Shown: piece by piece, positions 7,699 to 15,955 of the stretch
Numbering within the stretch: the stretch's first letter is position 1
Layout of the letters: the number at the start of each line of letters is the position of its first letter
Source: Acidobacteriota bacterium
Lineage (GTDB): Bacteria; Acidobacteriota; Vicinamibacteria; Vicinamibacterales; UBA823
Reading direction: 5' to 3'
NCBI GenBank assembly: GCA_002730525.1
Contig: PCAK01000023.1
Span: forward strand, 62,001 to 126,000
DNA: 64,000 bases
Notes under the pieces: model-generated
What the model saw: only the letters and a program-made list of their open reading frames with translations
The model's database searches: none
Told to the model about the DNA's origin: nothing
Program-made: the position numbers and the translations under genes

Positions 7699-8889
7699 GT
7701 GCGATCCTCGCCTCTTCGATTTTCCCGTGCGATCGTAATCGTCCTCGACGGCGCCGGCATCGGTGGGTTGCCGGACGCGGCCGAGTACGCCGACGAGGGC
7801 AGCAACACGCTGGGGAATGTCGCGCGGCAGGTGCCGCTGGCGATTCCGACGCTGCGCGCGATGGGACTCGGTCATGTCGTCGAGCTGGGCGGCACGCGGC
7901 CGCCGCCGCTCGCGGCCTTCGGACGCATGGCCGAGGTGTCACCGGGCAAGGATTCCGTCACGGGACACTGGGAACTGACTGGCGTCACGCTGGATCGGCC
8001 GTTTCCGGTCCATCCCGACGGGTTTCCCGAATCGGCCATCGCCGAACTCGAGCGGCGAATCGGGCAGCCGACTCTCGGCAACGTCGCCGCGTCGGGGACC
8101 GAGATTATCGAGCGACTCGGCGTGGAACATCTCGCGCGTCGGGCGCCGATTGTCTATACCTCGGCCGACAGTGTCTGCCAGATCGCGGCGCACGAATCGG
8201 TGGCGTCGGTGGACGAGCTCTATCGCTACTGCAAAGTCGCCTTCGACGTGATGGCCGAGGGCCTCGGTGTCGGTCGGATCATCGCGCGCCCGTTCGTTGG
8301 CTCGCCGGGCAGCTTCCGTCGGACGAGGGAACGGCGCGACTTCGCGCGGGCGGCTCCCGGCGAGACCCTGTTCGACCTGGCCACGGCGAACGGCGTGCCG
8401 GTGACGACGATCGGGAAGATCGACTATCTGTTCGCCGGACGCGGCATCGGGCGGGCGATCCACACAGCGTCGGACGATGACGGGATGGACACGCTCGAAA
8501 GAACGCTGTCGGAGGTGCCGGATGGCTTGCTCATGATCAACCTGGTCGACTTTGATACCGTCTACGGCCATCGCAACGACGTCTCGGGATACGCGGCGAA
8601 TCTGGAGCGATTCGACGCGCGTTTGGCCCGGTTGCTGCCGCGCGTGAGGCCGGAGGATCTGCTCGTCGTGACGGCGGACCACGGGAACGACCCGACGACG
8701 TCCAGCACCGACCACTCGCGAGAGTACGTGCCGGTCCTGCTGGCCGGCGCGTCCCTTCAGGCTGCGGTCGATCTAGGGACGCGCGCCAGTTTCGCCGACC
8801 TCGGCCAGACCCTGGCCGAGGGGCTCGGCCTGCCGCAGCTCGGCTCGGGCGTCAGTGTTCTCTCGGACATCGCGGCCGGGGGTGGGTGA
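7699..8889 (+). CDS. deoB: Phosphopentomutase DeoB
   Basis: Interconverts (deoxy)ribose-1-phosphate and -5-phosphate in nucleoside salvage. 396 residues from GTG 7699, which puts the family N-terminus (RAIVIVLDGAGIGGLPDA, metal ligand D17) at the usual place. Earlier in-frame codons from 7636 lie inside the palindromic element and are rejected. CTGGGG at 7685-7690 is the best SD. Alkaline-phosphatase-superfamily motifs are visible: GKDSVTGHWELTG (phosphorylated Thr region), FVGSPGSFRRT, MINLVDFDTVYGHRND and VTADHGNDPTTSSTDHSRE (metal ligands). The cap domain lies between. It is followed after 3 nt by the dGTPase gene. Confidence 0.94.
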   Translation: MRSSPLRFSRAIVIVLDGAGIGGLPDAAEYADEGSNTLGNVARQVPLAIPTLRAMGLGHVVELGGTRPPPLAAFGRMAEVSPGKDSVTGHWELTGVTLDRPFPVHPDGFPESAIAELERRIGQPTLGNVAASGTEIIERLGVEHLARRAPIVYTSADSVCQIAAHESVASVDELYRYCKVAFDVMAEGLGVGRIIARPFVGSPGSFRRTRERRDFARAAPGETLFDLATANGVPVTTIGKIDYLFAGRGIGRAIHTASDDDGMDTLERTLSEVPDGLLMINLVDFDTVYGHRNDVSGYAANLERFDARLARLLPRVRPEDLLVVTADHGNDPTTSSTDHSREYVPVLLAGASLQAAVDLGTRASFADLGQTLAEGLGLPQLGSGVSVLSDIAAGGG

Positions 8890-8892
8890 GTC

Positions 8893-9936
8893 ATGAGTGA
8901 TATCCGACAGGACCTGGAGGCGCGGGAGCACAAATGGCTGGCGGCCCAGGCCGCGAAGAGCGACGCCAGCCGCGGGCGGCTTCAGCCCGAACCGGAGGAC
9001 CCGATCCGGCCGGCGTTTCAGCGCGATCGCGACCGCATCGTGCACTGCAAGGCCTTCCGACGGCTGAAGCACAAGACCCAGGTGTTCTTTTCTCCGGAGG
9101 GCGATCACTACCGGACGCGGCTGACCCACACGCTCGAGGTCTCGCAGATCGCGCGGACGGTCACTAAGGTGCTCAGGCTCCACGAGGAACTGACCGAAGC
9201 CATCGCGCTGGGTCATGACCTGGGACATACGCCCTTCGGGCATGCGGGCGAGCGTGTGCTGCGCGAGCTGATTCCCGGCGGCTTCAATCACTACGAGCAA
9301 AGTCTGCGGATCGTCGACCGGCTGGAGAACGACGGCCGTGGCCTGAACCTGACGTGGGAGGTGCGCGACGGGATCGCCAAGCACTCGAAGGGCAAACGGG
9401 GCGCGCCGGTCGGTGCGACCGATGCGAACCGGTCCACGGCGCTCGAGGGGCAGGTCGCACGGGTTGCCGACATCATCGCCTACGTGAATCACGACATCGA
9501 CGACGCGCTACGCGCCGGGCTGCTGGCCGAGTCGGACTTGCCGGCCGAGCCGATCGGCCTGCTGGGGCGGACGACCTCGAAGCGGATCGGGCGGCTCGTG
9601 ACCGACGTCGTGGAGCAGACGCTCGCGGCCGGTCTCGATCAGGTCCGAATGGGCGACGATGTCCTCGAGGCGCTGCTGGATCTGCGTGTGTTTCTCTTTG
9701 AAACGGTCTACGAGAACAGCGATGCGACAAGCGAGTTTCACAAGGCAGCGGGCATTCTCGGAGGGCTCTGGGAGAAGGTGCACGCGAAGCCCGAGGCCTT
9801 CCTCGACCAGCGGATCGTCGACGACGAAGGCGTCGATGTCGCGGCGCGAGACTTCCTGGCCGGAATGACCGATCGGTACGCGGTGGGCCTCTACGAGCAG
9901 CTGTTCATCCCGAAGCCCTGGGTCGAGTTGGGCTGA
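8893..9936 (+). CDS. dgt: Deoxyguanosinetriphosphate triphosphohydrolase-like protein (HD domain)
   Basis: Hydrolyses dGTP or other dNTPs to deoxynucleoside plus triphosphate. 347 residues, the short non-enterobacterial class. Visible motifs are the conserved FRRLKHKTQVF, then the HD metal site: H79 (TRLTHTLEVSQIAR), H108-D109 (ALGHDLGHTPFGHAGE) and the downstream Asp in VADIIAYVNHDIDDA. The start ATG 8893 follows deoB by 3 nt, and the pairing with a nucleoside-salvage gene makes sense. It ends in a hairpin terminator candidate. Confidence 0.92.
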   Translation: MSDIRQDLEAREHKWLAAQAAKSDASRGRLQPEPEDPIRPAFQRDRDRIVHCKAFRRLKHKTQVFFSPEGDHYRTRLTHTLEVSQIARTVTKVLRLHEELTEAIALGHDLGHTPFGHAGERVLRELIPGGFNHYEQSLRIVDRLENDGRGLNLTWEVRDGIAKHSKGKRGAPVGATDANRSTALEGQVARVADIIAYVNHDIDDALRAGLLAESDLPAEPIGLLGRTTSKRIGRLVTDVVEQTLAAGLDQVRMGDDVLEALLDLRVFLFETVYENSDATSEFHKAAGILGGLWEKVHAKPEAFLDQRIVDDEGVDVAARDFLAGMTDRYAVGLYEQLFIPKPWVELG

Positions 9937-9939
9937 TGC

Positions 9940-9974
9940 CCACCGGGCCTTCGCGGCCCGGGGGTGGTGGTTTT
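9940..9974 (+). terminator. Probable intrinsic terminator after dgt
   Basis: CCGGGCC (9943-9949) and GGCCCGG (9955-9961) form a perfect 7-bp stem with a short loop containing TTCG. The flanking CCA and TGG can extend it past a bulge. A TTTT run follows at 9971-9974, a few bases after the stem. It lies 3 nt after the dgt stop and before the DUF177 gene. Confidence 0.6.
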
Positions 9975-10018
9975 CATGCTAAAATTGTGGGTTGGGAGTT
10001 ACGCGTAGCGGGTCGCTG

Positions 10019-10555
10019 ATGCTGCTGGATCTCAAGGCGCTGACCGAACCGCGCGAGCACCTGGAGCGGACGTATCCCACGTCGGCGTTCGACGCGACGG
10101 ACGACTTCGTGGTCGCCGACCCGGTCGCCCTGAGCTTCGACGCCGAGAAGGTGCGTGACGGGTATCGGCTGGTGGGTCGGTTGACCACGCGGCTCCGGGT
10201 GCCCTGCTGTCGGTGCGTCGAACCGTGTGACTCGTCGCTGGATGCGACCTTCGACCTACGGTATGTGCCGCAGGAGCGGAACACCGGCACAGGCGAAGCC
10301 GAGATTGCCGAGGACGATCTGTCGACGGCGTTCTATCGCGACGAGCAGATCGATCTCGCGCAGCTCATGCGTGAGCAGTTCTACCTCGGGCTGCCGATGA
10401 AGCCGCTCTGTCGTGAAGACTGTTGCGGGTTGTGCAGTGTCTGCGGCGCGAATCTGAACGTTGCGAAGTGCGGGTGTTCGGCCGAGTGGCATGATCCCCG
10501 ACTGGCCGTGCTCGAAGGATTGCGGCACGGCAGAACCGAGAAGGACCAGACATAG
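10019..10555 (+). CDS. DUF177/YceD-family protein
   Basis: 178 residues from ATG 10019. A TTG at 9992 would add nine unconserved residues. The family is linked to 23S rRNA accumulation and sits next to rpmF in most bacteria, exactly as here (18 nt apart). The C-terminal third shows the typical Cys-rich signature: CRCVEP near the middle, then REDCCGLCSVCGANLN and a terminal WHDPRLAVLEGL. AT-rich TAAAAT at 9980-9985, just after the upstream terminator, could be the -10 box of this operon. The biochemical role remains poorly defined. Confidence 0.88.
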   Translation: MLLDLKALTEPREHLERTYPTSAFDATDDFVVADPVALSFDAEKVRDGYRLVGRLTTRLRVPCCRCVEPCDSSLDATFDLRYVPQERNTGTGEAEIAEDDLSTAFYRDEQIDLAQLMREQFYLGLPMKPLCREDCCGLCSVCGANLNVAKCGCSAEWHDPRLAVLEGLRHGRTEKDQT

Positions 10556-10573
10556 ACGGGCGAGGAGCCGACA

Positions 10574-10756
10574 ATGCCGAATCCCAAGCGGAGACATTCG
10601 AAGACGCGCAGCGCGAAGCGGCGAACGCACGACGCGATCGACGCCCCACCTGTTGGGGCGTGCCCGCAGTGCCATGAGATGAAGCCCCCGCATCAGGTCT
10701 GCCCGCACTGCGGGTACTACAAAGGGCGCCAGGTTCGAGAAGTCGACGAGGTCTAG
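10574..10756 (+). CDS. rpmF: 50S ribosomal protein L32
   Basis: 60 residues with the invariant start MPNPKRRHSKTRSAKRR, then a zinc ribbon made of CPQC and CPHC pairs (GACPQCHEMK, then HQVCPHCGYYKGR). SD GAGGAG lies in front of ATG 10574. Component of the large ribosomal subunit. In many genomes plsX and fabH follow; here they are absent and fabD comes next after 159 bp. Confidence 0.97.
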   Translation: MPNPKRRHSKTRSAKRRTHDAIDAPPVGACPQCHEMKPPHQVCPHCGYYKGRQVREVDEV

Positions 10757-10792
10757 CCGGCGGTCGCGTTGGGTCAGCTGCTCGATTTCGGG

Positions 10793-10820
10793 GGCGACTT
10801 CCTGTCGCCGTCTCTTCTTC
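10793..10820 (+). terminator. Possible hairpin terminator after rpmF
   Basis: GGCGAC (10793-10798) and GTCGCC (10804-10809) form a 6-bp stem with a TTCCT loop, followed by the pyrimidine tract GTCTCTTCTTCC rather than a pure U run. It is the only terminator-like element in the 159 bp between rpmF and fabD. Weak evidence. Confidence 0.35.
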
Positions 10821-10915
10821 CGGCAGTGTGAGGGTCACGGGCCAGTGCGGCTCGCTTGGCCATGCGCGTGGCGGTCACGGCCCCGCCTCGGTGACGGGTG
10901 GTGTGTGAGGTGAGA

Positions 10916-11842
10916 ATGCTGGCGTTCATTTTTCCTGGACAAGGTTCGCAGCGCGTGGGCATGGGCCGCGATCTCGCGGAGACGTACCCCGAGTGCCGCG
11001 CGACCTTCCAGGAAGCCGACGATGTGCTCGGGGAATCGCTGAGCACGCTGTGTTTCGACGGCCCCGAGGATCGCTTGACTCTGACCGAGAACGCGCAGCC
11101 GGCCATTCTGACCGCGAGCGTGGCGATGTACCGAGGCCTGACCGCGCGCGGACTGGCGCCGGCGTGCGTAGCCGGCCACAGCCTGGGCGAGTACTCGGCG
11201 CATGTGGCGGCTGGGACGATGGCGTTCGCTGACGCGCTGGGCATCGTGCGGCGGCGGGGGCGCTACATGCAGGAGGCCGTCCCAGTCGGCGAAGGCGCCA
11301 TGGCGGCGGTGCTTGGCCTGGATGCCGATGAGGTCGGCCGGGCGTGCGCCGACTCGGGGCAGGGTGAGGTCGTGTCGCCGGCCAACCTGAACGCGCCCGA
11401 CCAGGTCGTGATTGCGGGTGCCCGCGAGGCCGTGGGCCGTGCCGGCGAGGCGTCCAAGCGGCTGGGCGCCAAGCGGGTCGTACCGCTGACCGTCAGCGCG
11501 CCGTTCCACTGCGCGCTGATGCAGCCCGCGGCGGACCGCCTTGCGCCGGAACTGCGGGCGCTCGAGGTGGCCGATCCCACCGTTCCCGTCGTGGCCAACG
11601 TCGACGCACAGCCGAAACTCGAGGCGGCGGAGGCGATCGAGGCGCTGATCGGGCAGATCGCCTCGCCCGTACTGTGGGAACAAGTGGTCAAGCGTCTTGC
11701 ATCGGACGGCGCCGACACGTATCTTGAGGTGGGGCCGGGGTCGGTCCTGACCGGGCTGATGAGGAAGATCGATCGCTCGCTGCGGGCGGTCGCGGCGGAT
11801 AGCCTGCCCACGCTTGATCATGCCAAGGAGTCGATCGGATAG
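10916..11842 (+). CDS. fabD: Malonyl-CoA:ACP transacylase FabD
   Basis: Loads malonyl groups from CoA onto ACP for fatty-acid synthesis. 308 residues from ATG 10916, which is preceded by AGGTGAG. The GTG at 10898 would give an unconserved extension before FIFPGQGSQ. The active-site nucleophile is S89 in VAGHSLGEYSAH. Other signatures are the N-terminal PGQGSQ, Q61 in NAQPAIL, SAPFHCALM (catalytic His) and the C-terminal YLEVGPGSVL. First gene of a fabD-fabG-acpP-fabF cluster. Confidence 0.96.
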   Translation: MLAFIFPGQGSQRVGMGRDLAETYPECRATFQEADDVLGESLSTLCFDGPEDRLTLTENAQPAILTASVAMYRGLTARGLAPACVAGHSLGEYSAHVAAGTMAFADALGIVRRRGRYMQEAVPVGEGAMAAVLGLDADEVGRACADSGQGEVVSPANLNAPDQVVIAGAREAVGRAGEASKRLGAKRVVPLTVSAPFHCALMQPAADRLAPELRALEVADPTVPVVANVDAQPKLEAAEAIEALIGQIASPVLWEQVVKRLASDGADTYLEVGPGSVLTGLMRKIDRSLRAVAADSLPTLDHAKESIG

Positions 11843-11872
11843 GTGCGGCGCCCGGCGCCGTCGGACAGGTGC

Positions 11873-12613
11873 ATGACCGAATCGAGTGACCGGGTGGCGA
11901 TCGTGACGGGCGCGTCGCGGGGCATCGGCCGCGCGGTCGCGGAAGCGCTGAGCCGATCGGGGTATCTGGTCGTTGCTGCGGCCCGAGATCGCCACGCCGA
12001 AGGCACGGTCGAGGCGATTGCTGGGGCAGGCGGGCGGGCTGAAGTCGCGACGCTCGATGTCACCGAGACCGAGGCCGTGAGCGATCTGATCCGGGATGTC
12101 GTGAAGCGGCTCGGGCGAGTCGACGTGCTCGTCGCGAACGCCGGCATCGCGCGAGATCAGCTCCTGCTCCGGTTGAAGCGAGAGGATTGGGATCAGGTGC
12201 TCGCAACGAACCTCACCGGCGTGTTTTCGTGCGTGCAGGCTGTCTTGCGGCCGATGCTGCGGCAGCGCTCGGGTCGCATCATCACGATCAGCTCGGTGGT
12301 GGGGCAGATGGGGAACGCCGGTCAGGCCAACTACGCAGCGTCAAAGGCGGGGCTGATCGGCTTTACCAAGTCGGTCGCCAAGGAGGTCGCGTCACGCGGC
12401 ATCACCGCGAATGTCGTGGCGCCGGGGTTGATCGAGACCGACATGACGGAGGCGCTGACCGGCGACGGGCGTGAACAGTGGGAATCGCTCGTCCCGCTCG
12501 GGCGGTTGGGCAGCCCAGCCGACGTCGCGCACGCGGTGAGTTTCCTGGCGTCGGATGGGGCAGCGTATATTACAGGGCAAGTCGTAGGCGTTAATGGTGG
12601 CATGTACATGTAG
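11873..12613 (+). CDS. fabG: 3-oxoacyl-ACP reductase FabG
   Basis: NADPH-dependent reduction of 3-oxoacyl-ACP in fatty-acid elongation. 246 residues from ATG 11873. Ten extra codons from a GTG directly after the fabD stop are rejected because SDR N-termini start close to the cofactor motif. The classical SDR pattern is present: VTGASRGIG (11-19), NAG (89-91), catalytic S141, Y154 and K158 (SSVVGQ, then YAASK), and the C-terminal GQVVGVNGGMYM. It is coupled to acpP 9 nt downstream. Confidence 0.95.
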   Translation: MTESSDRVAIVTGASRGIGRAVAEALSRSGYLVVAAARDRHAEGTVEAIAGAGGRAEVATLDVTETEAVSDLIRDVVKRLGRVDVLVANAGIARDQLLLRLKREDWDQVLATNLTGVFSCVQAVLRPMLRQRSGRIITISSVVGQMGNAGQANYAASKAGLIGFTKSVAKEVASRGITANVVAPGLIETDMTEALTGDGREQWESLVPLGRLGSPADVAHAVSFLASDGAAYITGQVVGVNGGMYM

Positions 12614-12622
12614 GAGGCGCGA

Positions 12623-12865
12623 ATGGCCGTTGCGGACAAGGTGAAGGGCATCATTCTGGAGCAGTTGGGCGTGGACGAGGAAGAAGTGACCCCGGATGCG
12701 TCGTTCGTCGACGATCTGGGCGCTGATTCGCTCGACACGGTCGAGCTGGTCATGGCCCTGGAAGAAGAGTTCAGTATCGAGATTCCCGACGAGGACGCGG
12801 AGAAGATCACGCGCGTCAAGGAAGCGGTCGAGTACATCGAGTCGCACGCCAAGGGCAAGAAGTAA
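12623..12865 (+). CDS. acpP: Acyl carrier protein
   Basis: 80-residue acidic protein that carries growing acyl chains on a 4'-phosphopantetheine arm. The attachment serine is S36 in [15 protein letters not shown]. The recognition helix ([16 protein letters not shown]) follows. A strong SD, AGGAGG, stands 7-8 nt before ATG 12623 and overlaps the fabG stop region, in line with the high expression usual for ACP. Confidence 0.98.
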   Translation: MAVADKVKGIILEQLGVDEEEVTPDASFVDDLGADSLDTVELVMALEEEFSIEIPDEDAEKITRVKEAVEYIESHAKGKK

Positions 12866-12889
12866 GGCCGGCAAGGACCCGGAGGCTGT

Positions 12890-14131
12890 GTGAACAGGCG
12901 AGTCGTCGTCAGCGGGGTAGGACTCGTGTCGTCGCTTGGCGTCGGCACGGACCAGAACTGGGATGCGCTGTGTGCGGGGCGTAGTGGGATCGGGCCGATC
13001 ACGCGGTTCGATGCCGCGGAGTACGCTGCGCGCATCGCCGGGGAGGTCAAGGATTTCGATCCCCTGCAGTTCATTTCGAAGAAAGACGTCAAGAAGATGG
13101 ACGTCTTCATCCAGTTCGCCATTGCGGCGGCCGAGTTCGCCGTGCGCGACGCCGACCTGAAGGTCACGCCCGACATCGCTGCGCGGGTCGGCGTGTTCAT
13201 CGCGTCCGGCATCGGCGGCTTCGCCACCATCGAGCGCGAGCACCGCAACTTGCTCGAGCACGGGCCTCGACGGATCTCACCTTTCTTCATCCCCGCATCC
13301 ATCATTAACTTGGCGGCCGGCCAGGTGTCGATCCGGTTCGGTGCCCAGGGCCCGAATTCTGCGACGTGCACGGCGTGCTCGGCGTCGGCGCATGCCGTCG
13401 GTGACGCCTTCGAGATCATCAGCCGCGGCTCAGCCGACGTGATGATCGCCGGCGGCTCCGAGGCGGCCATCACTCCGCTCGGCGTTGGAGGGTTCGCCGC
13501 GATGCGCGCGCTGTCGATCCGAAACGACGAGCCCGCGCGCGCGAGTCGCCCTTTCGACCTCGACCGGGACGGCTTCATCATCGGCGAGGGCGCTGGCGTC
13601 GTCATTCTCGAGGAATTCGAGCGGGCCCGCGCGCGCGGCGCGCAGATCTACGCGGAGCTCGTCGGCTACGGGATGTCCGGCGACGCGTTTCACGTGACAG
13701 CGCCATCCGAGAATGGTGACGGTGCCACCCGGGCGATGCAGGCGGCCCTGGCGCGCGCCGACTGCCAGCCAGAGCAAGTCGATTACATCAACGCGCACGG
13801 CACCTCCACGCCGCACAACGACAGGCTGGAGACGCTCGCCATCAGGCGGGTCTTTGGCGGGCATGCCAAACGCCTGGCGGTGTCGTCGACGAAGTCGATG
13901 ACGGGCCATCTGCTCGGCGCCGCGGGCGGCCTGGAGGCCGGGATCACCGCGCTCGCCGTGAAGCATCAGACGCTCCCACCGACGATCAATCTCGAGACAC
14001 CCGATCCCGACTGCGACCTCGACTACGTTCCGGGCGCGGCGCGCCAGGCCACGGTCGGCGTCGCGCTGTCGAACTCGTTCGGGTTCGGAGGCACCAACGC
14101 CGTGCTGCTCTTCAAGCGGTGCGGCGCGTAG
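12890..14131 (+). CDS. fabF: 3-oxoacyl-ACP synthase II FabF
   Basis: Condenses malonyl-ACP with acyl-ACP. 413 residues starting with GTG 12890 behind CGGAGG. The catalytic triad of the KAS II class is visible: C163 ([12 protein letters not shown]), H303 ([11 protein letters not shown]) and H340 ([15 protein letters not shown]). The C-terminal [14 protein letters not shown] is also typical. It closes the fab cluster. No fabH or plsX is present here, so initiation enzymes must be encoded elsewhere. Confidence 0.96.
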   Translation: MNRRVVVSGVGLVSSLGVGTDQNWDALCAGRSGIGPITRFDAAEYAARIAGEVKDFDPLQFISKKDVKKMDVFIQFAIAAAEFAVRDADLKVTPDIAARVGVFIASGIGGFATIEREHRNLLEHGPRRISPFFIPASIINLAAGQVSIRFGAQGPNSATCTACSASAHAVGDAFEIISRGSADVMIAGGSEAAITPLGVGGFAAMRALSIRNDEPARASRPFDLDRDGFIIGEGAGVVILEEFERARARGAQIYAELVGYGMSGDAFHVTAPSENGDGATRAMQAALARADCQPEQVDYINAHGTSTPHNDRLETLAIRRVFGGHAKRLAVSSTKSMTGHLLGAAGGLEAGITALAVKHQTLPPTINLETPDPDCDLDYVPGAARQATVGVALSNSFGFGGTNAVLLFKRCGA

Positions 14132-14188
14132 TGCGTCGCGTCAGTGTGTCGGTGGCGTCGCGCCTCCGACCACGTCGCCGATGACGAC

Positions 14189-14959
14189 ATGCAGATCATC
14201 GTTTGCATCAAACAAGTGATCACCCGCGATTGGCCCGTTCGGGCCGATCACGACGGGGTCTGGATCCGAGAGCAGGACGCCAGCTTCGAGATGAACGAAC
14301 CTGACGCCTATGCGCTCGAGGTGGCGCTGCGTCTCAAGGAGCAGCACGGCGGGCAGGTCACGGTCTGCTCGGTCGGACCGGCGCGGGTGACGCAGGTGAT
14401 ACGCGAGGCGCTGGCCCGCGGCGCAGACCGCGCGATTCACGTCCGGAGCGATGACGTCTCGCGGATGGACGGCTTCGCCGTGGCGACCGCACTGGCCGAC
14501 GCCATTAAGGACGAGACGGTCGATCTTGTACTGACTGGGCTGCAATCCGACGACCATGGCTTCGCGCAGACCGGCGTGCTGCTCGCCGCGTTGCTTGGGC
14601 TCCCGCACGCAACCATCATCATGGATGTCGAGGTCGGCGACGGGAGCCTCCGGGTGAAGCGCGAACTCGAGGGCGGATGGTTCCAGTGGGTCACGATGCC
14701 GACGCCCGCGCTGCTGACGATCCAGAGTGGGATCAACCAGCTGCGCTACGCGACCCTGAAGGGCATCATGGCGGCCAAGAAGAAGGAGATTCGGACGGTG
14801 GCGTCGGCGGGTGCCGCAGACGGTCCGGCTGCGCGCCAGCGAATCGTTGCGCTCTACCCGCCCGAGCGGGAGAAGCAGACGCACTTCGTTGACGGGACGC
14901 CGTCCGAGGCGGCACAGACCCTCGTCAAGCTTCTCCGCGACGAGGCGCACGTGCTATGA
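14189..14959 (+). CDS. etfB: Electron transfer flavoprotein beta subunit
   Basis: Small subunit of the FAD/AMP heterodimer that collects electrons from acyl-CoA and other dehydrogenases. 256 residues from ATG 14189, which gives the family N-terminus MQIIVCIKQV. An upstream in-frame codon at 14144 is rejected. Signatures include NEPDAYALEVALRL, the ETF-beta helix (LVLTGLQSDDHGFAQTG) and the conserved VKRELEGG segment. etfA follows 34 nt later, and the quinone oxidoreductase follows etfA. Confidence 0.94.
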   Translation: MQIIVCIKQVITRDWPVRADHDGVWIREQDASFEMNEPDAYALEVALRLKEQHGGQVTVCSVGPARVTQVIREALARGADRAIHVRSDDVSRMDGFAVATALADAIKDETVDLVLTGLQSDDHGFAQTGVLLAALLGLPHATIIMDVEVGDGSLRVKRELEGGWFQWVTMPTPALLTIQSGINQLRYATLKGIMAAKKKEIRTVASAGAADGPAARQRIVALYPPEREKQTHFVDGTPSEAAQTLVKLLRDEAHVL

Positions 14960-14993
14960 GCCGGCGCGGTCGGAGGGTCCTCGAGGCGCGACC

Positions 14994-15953
14994 ATGATTC
15001 TCGTGATTGCCGAACAGCGCGACGGCGTGCTGAATCGAACGACCGGCGAGGCGCTGGCCGCGGCGCAGCGGATGGGAGACGAGGTCAAGGTGGCGATCCT
15101 CGGCGCCGGGCTGACCGCCGCGGCCGCCGAACTGGCGGCAGCGGACGTGGCCGAGGTGCTGGTCCTGGACGCGCCCGCACTCCAAGACTACACGGCCGAT
15201 GGATTCGTGCGGGCGTTGACCGCGCTCGTCGCGGCCGAGGCGCCGGCGCTCGTCGTCCTGCCGCACACCTATCAGACCCGCGACTTCGTCCCGGCGCTGG
15301 CCGTGGCGCTCGATCGGGCGCTGGTGACCGACTGTGTCCGGGCCGTCCGCCGGGACGGCACACTGGCGTTCAGCCGCCCGATGTTCCAGGGCAAGCTGAT
15401 GGCCGACGTCGTGCCGCTCGGGCCGGCGCCGCACCTGGTGACGTTTCAGGGCGGCGCGGTCAGTGCCGAGGGGCTGACGCGCGGCGCGAAGGCCGCGCCG
15501 ACGCGGGCGATCGACGTCGCGCTCGACGCCGTGGAGATCCGCCAGCGGCCCGATGCGCCCTTTCAGGAGGCGAAGCAGGCGGTCGACCTCTCGCAGGCCG
15601 ACCGGATCGTCGCGGTGGGGCGGGGCATCAAGAGTGAGGAGCACCTCGAGTTGGCGCGGCGGCTCGCCGAGGCGCTCGGGGCCGAGGTCGCCGCGTCTCG
15701 GCCGATCTGCGATGCTGGCTGGCTCCCGATGGATCGGCAGGTCGGGAGTTCGGGCCAGACCGTGGCCCCGACGCTATATCTGGCACTGGGGATCTCGGGG
15801 GCGATCCAGCACGTGATCGGCATGAAAGGCGCGAAGACCATCGTGGCCGTCAACAAGGATGCCGACGCGCCGATCTTCGAGATCGCGGACTATGGCATCG
15901 TTGGCGACCTGTTCGACGTCGTGCCTGCGATGATCGCCGCCCTGGAGGCCTGA
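14994..15953 (+). CDS. etfA: Electron transfer flavoprotein alpha subunit
   Basis: FAD-binding subunit of ETF. 319 residues from ATG 14994 ([14 protein letters not shown]). A frame extending back into etfB is discarded as unconserved. The C-terminal FAD domain is complete: [35 protein letters not shown], then [31 protein letters not shown] written across consecutive family blocks. The last codons carry GGAGG (15944-15948), which serves as the SD for the next gene. Confidence 0.94.
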   Translation: MILVIAEQRDGVLNRTTGEALAAAQRMGDEVKVAILGAGLTAAAAELAAADVAEVLVLDAPALQDYTADGFVRALTALVAAEAPALVVLPHTYQTRDFVPALAVALDRALVTDCVRAVRRDGTLAFSRPMFQGKLMADVVPLGPAPHLVTFQGGAVSAEGLTRGAKAAPTRAIDVALDAVEIRQRPDAPFQEAKQAVDLSQADRIVAVGRGIKSEEHLELARRLAEALGAEVAASRPICDAGWLPMDRQVGSSGQTVAPTLYLALGISGAIQHVIGMKGAKTIVAVNKDADAPIFEIADYGIVGDLFDVVPAMIAALEA

Positions 15954-15955
15954 CG